Source: Sphingomonas sp. CBMAI 2297
GTDB taxonomy: Bacteria > Pseudomonadota > Alphaproteobacteria > Sphingomonadales > Sphingomonadaceae
Assembly: GCF_029870595.1 (NCBI RefSeq)
Contig: NZ_JAPDIR010000002.1
Location: 372,001-436,000, forward strand
Length of the DNA stretch: 64,000 bases
Direction of reading: 5' to 3'
A program made the translations under genes and the position numbers. Position 1 is the stretch's first letter. Each line of letters starts with the position of its first letter. Positions 61,673 to 64,000 of the stretch are shown in pieces. The notes under the pieces are model-generated. The model ran no database searches. It was not told the origin of the DNA and was given only the letters and a program-made list of their open reading frames with translations.

Positions 61673-61974
61673 AACACCGCGTTTCCGCCAACTGGGGGCA
61701 AACGATCCTGGTCTGCGCGAAATGCTCGAAGAAGCTGAAAGGCGGCTTCGGGCCCAAGGGGCGCACGCCGCTCGCCAAGGCGCTGCGCAGGCATCTAGGC
61801 CTGAAGAAGGGCCGCAAGGCCGAGGCGGGGATCGTCGAGGTGAAGTGCATGGGCGTCTGCCCGCGCGGCGCTGTGACGGTGGTCGATGCCGGCGGGCCGA
61901 GGGAATGGCTGCTCGTGCCGAAGGGCACGGATCTGGACCTGGTGGCCGGGGAACTGGGGCTGGGGCGGGACTGA
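61657..61974 (+). CDS. Thioredoxin-like [2Fe-2S] ferredoxin-type protein
   Basis: 105 residues. Cys pairs C-A-K-C near residue 20 and C-M-G-V-C near residue 64 match the thioredoxin-like 2Fe-2S fold. An Arg/Lys-rich linker lies between. Its electron partner is unknown. Translational coupling to the J protein is likely from the overlap. Confidence 0.8.
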   Translation: MEGRLKHRVSANWGQTILVCAKCSKKLKGGFGPKGRTPLAKALRRHLGLKKGRKAEAGIVEVKCMGVCPRGAVTVVDAGGPREWLLVPKGTDLDLVAGELGLGRD

Positions 61975-62009
61975 GCATTGGCATTCCCCTCCCTTCCAGG
62001 AAGGGGGTT

Positions 62010-62417
62010 TCACGCCGCGTATCGCTCCGCCGTCTCGCGCACCAGGGCGATCATGTTGGGGATGCCCTGGGTCCGGTTGGAGCTCAGCTGGTTCTTCAGA
62101 TCGAACGGCGCGAGCGCGGCTTCGATATCGGTCGCCAATATCTCGGCCGGGGCCTGGTCCTGTACCGCGAGCAGCACCAGCGCGATGATGCCCTTGGTGA
62201 TCGCCGCGTTCGAATCGGCGAGGAAATGGAGCCGGCCATCGTCGCGCCGGGTGGGGTAGACCCAGACCGCGGCGGAACAGCCGCGGACCAGGGTGGCGTG
62301 GGTCTTGAGCACGTCGGGCATTGCTTCCAGCCCGCGGCCCAGATCGATCAGCAGGCGATAGCGGTCATCGGCTTCGAGGAACGCATATTCTTCTGCCAAG
62401 TCGTCGAGGCTGGTCAT
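62010..62417 (-). CDS. sufE: SufE family sulfur acceptor
   Basis: 135 residues. Acceptor Cys47 in VRGCSAAVWV; the C-terminal LSSNRTQGIPNMI is the family signature. It takes persulfide from SufS for Fe-S assembly. The cysteine desulfurases of the window lie 24 kb away. It sits just downstream of the PspB-like array on the same strand. Confidence 0.92.
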   Translation of the reverse strand: MTSLDDLAEEYAFLEADDRYRLLIDLGRGLEAMPDVLKTHATLVRGCSAAVWVYPTRRDDGRLHFLADSNAAITKGIIALVLLAVQDQAPAEILATDIEAALAPFDLKNQLSSNRTQGIPNMIALVRETAERYAA

Positions 62418-62441
62418 GCCCCGCCGCTAGCCGGGTGAACC

Positions 62442-62687
62442 TCAGAGGTCCACCCCGGCCGCGATCGCTTCGAGCTTGCGGATGCGCTCCTTGAGATCGG
62501 CGATCTCGATCCGCGAGGCCGCGGTGGGCATCGCGGGCACCGTTTCCGGCGCATGATGGGCATCGAGCTCCTGCTGCTTTAGGGCCAGCCAGCCGCGCCA
62601 GCCCGAAAGGCCCGCCGCGATGATCATGCCCAGCCCGGCCAGGCCGGAAAGGGCGAGCGTGAGATAGATAGTCGGATCCTGGGTCAC
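62442..62687 (-). CDS. Small membrane protein with coiled-coil tail, array member 1
   Basis: 81 residues. One membrane segment (LTLALSGLAGLGMIIAAGL), a W-R-G-W-L-A-L turn, and a C-terminal heptad tail IADLKERIRKLEAIAAGV. It is the most divergent of the array and keeps only the KLEAI part of the shared motif. Distantly PspB-like. Confidence 0.7.
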   Translation of the reverse strand: MTQDPTIYLTLALSGLAGLGMIIAAGLSGWRGWLALKQQELDAHHAPETVPAMPTAASRIEIADLKERIRKLEAIAAGVDL

Positions 62688-62713
62688 GTCATGCCTCCGT
62701 TGGTCTGACGCAT

Positions 62714-62989
62714 TCAGTTCTTGTCGCGCAGCGATTCGATCTCGCGGTCGAGACGAAGGCTGCCTTCGGTGTCGGTGATCACGCGCTCGAGGACCTGGAC
62801 GCGCTCCTTGAGAGCCCGGATCTCGTCGCGGAGCCGGGCATTCTCGGCGGTGGCGACGCCATCCGCGACGGGGCTGCCGTGAGGGAGCTCGTTGCCGTCC
62901 CTGTCCTTGCGGATGCCGTAGCGCGCCTTGATGACGCTGCCGATCGTGACGATCACGACAATCGCGAAAACCATCTCGAACGGGTTCAT
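62714..62989 (-). CDS. PspB-like small membrane protein, array member 2
   Basis: 91 residues. N-terminal membrane helix (FEMVFAIVVIVTIGSVI), then a basic linker and a coiled coil ending RVQVLERVITDTEGSLRLD followed by REIESLR. The V-L-E-R-(V/I)-x-T-D and R-E-I-E-x-L-R motifs recur in the next genes. Confidence 0.75.
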   Translation of the reverse strand: MNPFEMVFAIVVIVTIGSVIKARYGIRKDRDGNELPHGSPVADGVATAENARLRDEIRALKERVQVLERVITDTEGSLRLDREIESLRDKN

Positions 62990-63020
62990 TCCACTACTCC
63001 TTCAGACGCGCTACGCTGGA

Positions 63021-63146
63021 TCAGTTCTGCTGGGTGGCCCGGGCGAGCCGCTCGGCGCGGCGGACGGGGCGATCCCGCTTCTCGGCGAGGACAATAGCTC
63101 CCCCGCACAGTGCCGTCAGCACTGCGAACACTATGATGGCAATCAT
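63021..63146 (-). CDS. Small single-helix membrane protein within the array
   Basis: 41 residues. One membrane helix (IAIIVFAVLTALCGGAIVLA) then a basic tail (EKRDRPVRRAERLARATQQN). It lacks the coiled-coil motif of its neighbours but shares strand and spacing; GAGGAAAG precedes the ATG. Confidence 0.65.
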   Translation of the reverse strand: MIAIIVFAVLTALCGGAIVLAEKRDRPVRRAERLARATQQN

Positions 63147-63195
63147 GTCGGACTTTCCTCTTACTGGCGGCGCGCGGTGCGCCGCGTGGGAACTC

Positions 63196-63468
63196 TCAGT
63201 TCAGCGGCGGGACATCCCGCAGCTTCTCGATTTCGTCGGAGAGGTCGATGCCCTTGTCGGTCACGATCCGCTCCAGCACCCGGACGCGCTGTTCGAGCCG
63301 TTCGGTCTGCGCCGCATATTGGGCGGCCTTTTCGGCGACCATCTGCGCCTCGAGCTCCAGCTTGCGCTGCTGCAGCGCGATCCAGGGCTTGATGAACACG
63401 CCACCCAGGATCGCCAGCAGGCCGCAGGAGATGCCCAGGATCGGGATGAGCAGGGGACTGATCGACAT
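63196..63468 (-). CDS. PspB-like small membrane protein, array member 3
   Basis: 90 residues. Membrane helix LIPILGISCGLLAILGGVFI, then a long coiled coil of Glu/Gln/Arg ending RVRVLERIVTDKGIDLSDE and IEKLRD. This is the closest match to PspB, the envelope-stress protein whose tail ends similarly (LER/IER-I-(V/L)). Confidence 0.78.
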   Translation of the reverse strand: MSISPLLIPILGISCGLLAILGGVFIKPWIALQQRKLELEAQMVAEKAAQYAAQTERLEQRVRVLERIVTDKGIDLSDEIEKLRDVPPLN

Positions 63469-63478
63469 CGGTACCTCC

Positions 63479-63799
63479 TCAGTTATGCGGGCCGCGCAGC
63501 TGCTCGATCTCGCGGTCGAGCATATGGGCGCCGTCGGTCACGATCCGCTCGACATTGGCGAGCCGGTCCTTGACCGCGCCCAGTTCGGCGCGGAGCTGGG
63601 CATTCTCCTGGCTCAGGAGCTTGATCCGCTCCATCGCCTCGTCGCTGTTCTGCGGGTAGATCGCCTGGCCCCACGAACCGTCGAGGGGATAGCCATGCTT
63701 CACGCGCATCCAGGTGGTGAGCACCCAGCCGAGGATCCCCGCGATGCCCACGATGGTGATCGCCGGGGCGAAGGCGGTGAAGAGTTGAACCTTTTCCAT
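63479..63799 (-). CDS. PspB-like small membrane protein, array member 4
   Basis: 106 residues. Membrane helix AITIVGIAGILGWVLTTWM, then YPLDGSWGQAIYPQ, and a coiled coil ending LANVERIVTDGAHMLDREI and EQLRG. It is separated from member 3 by 10 bp. Confidence 0.75.
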   Translation of the reverse strand: MEKVQLFTAFAPAITIVGIAGILGWVLTTWMRVKHGYPLDGSWGQAIYPQNSDEAMERIKLLSQENAQLRAELGAVKDRLANVERIVTDGAHMLDREIEQLRGPHN

Positions 63800-63824
63800 C
63801 TTTTCTCTCTCCTTGGGCCGTCGC

Positions 63825-64000
63825 TCAGCGCAGGCTGTCGATTTCGCGGGCCACGCGCTCGGCGGGATCGGTGGCGATCCGCTCCAGTACCGCGATCCGC
63901 TCCTCCAGCCGGCTGATCTGGCCGGTCAGCCGCTCATTCTCCGAGGCGAGCAGCGCGATCTTGCGGTCTGCCTCCAGGTCTCCGGCCTGGCCCCGGAAGC
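63825..64000 (-). CDS. PspB-like small membrane protein, array member 5, N-terminus outside the window
   Basis: 57 residues visible. Coiled coil (LLASENERLTGQISRLEERI) ending AVLERIATDPAERVAREIDS and LR. The membrane helix must lie upstream. Shows the array goes on past the window. Confidence 0.75.
   Translation of the reverse strand, partial: FRGQAGDLEADRKIALLASENERLTGQISRLEERIAVLERIATDPAERVAREIDSLR

Noticed and set aside
61984..62007. A terminator hairpin between the ferredoxin-like and sufE genes
   Set aside because: The CCCTT/AAGGG stem is only about 5 bp and too weak to call.

Overview
The window looks like a chromosome segment of a high-GC alphaproteobacterium of the Sphingomonadales (Sphingomonas type). 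The grounds are strong GC bias, frequent GTG/TTG starts with ATGA/GTGA overlaps, the exosortase A (XrtA) exopolysaccharide gene set, a ChpT-type phosphotransferase, an ornithine decarboxylase beside a deoxyhypusine-synthase-like enzyme, and many short dispersed palindromic repeats. Genus assignment is inference from gene content. No ribosomal RNA, tRNA, CRISPR array, phage or complete insertion sequence was seen.

Region 1 (1-2.8 kb): the 3' part of a DUF3089 lipoprotein, thioredoxin reductase, and a dense patch of repeat elements. Region 2 (2.8-25.7 kb) is an XrtA/EPS locus in two arms. The left arm (2.8-7.3 kb) encodes two hydrolases, an acyl carrier protein, an AMP-forming ligase and a PLP decarboxylase. 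The right arm (12.6-25.7 kb) encodes the export lipoprotein, chain-length determinant, tyrosine autokinase, outer-membrane barrel, AAA ATPase, polysaccharide deacetylase, FemAB-like protein, glycosyltransferase, exosortase A with an EpsI tail, and an amidotransferase. Between the arms sit a Rnk-like factor, an MFS transporter, an XRE regulator and a TonB-dependent receptor. No PEP-CTERM substrate lies in the window.

Region 3 (25.7-36.3 kb) is mixed: a MAPEG/TetR pair, a winged-helix membrane regulator divergent from a secreted serine hydrolase, a polyamine pair, a threonine dehydratase-like enzyme, two tiny membrane proteins, hydrolases and a DUF2093 protein. Region 4 (36.4-47.5 kb) is largely housekeeping: tandem cysteine desulfurases with a ferredoxin, the SRP RNA, dnaX with a YbaB protein, a NUDIX protein, mtgA, rpoH, rluD, a JAMM metallopeptidase and an EF-hand protein.

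Region 5 (47.8-59.6 kb) is signalling: a PAS histidine kinase, ChpT, two serine hydrolases, a VWA protein, and a compact cheA-cheW-cheY-cheB-cheR cluster without any chemoreceptor or flagellar gene. Region 6 (59.6-64 kb) has an amidase, RNase P RNA, a J-domain protein, a thioredoxin-like ferredoxin, SufE, and a tandem array of small membrane proteins with coiled-coil tails that resemble PspB and continue past the window edge.

The observations I rate highest are: the PspB-like array; a short CTAG/TA-flanked MITE-like element that supplies the stop codons of two genes; a three-fold 10-bp GTCA repeat between the winged-helix regulator and its divergent hydrolase; a BlaI/MecI-like palindrome in front of a beta-lactamase-family gene; the ACP-ligase-decarboxylase module of the XrtA locus; and CheA's degenerate receiver-like tail.
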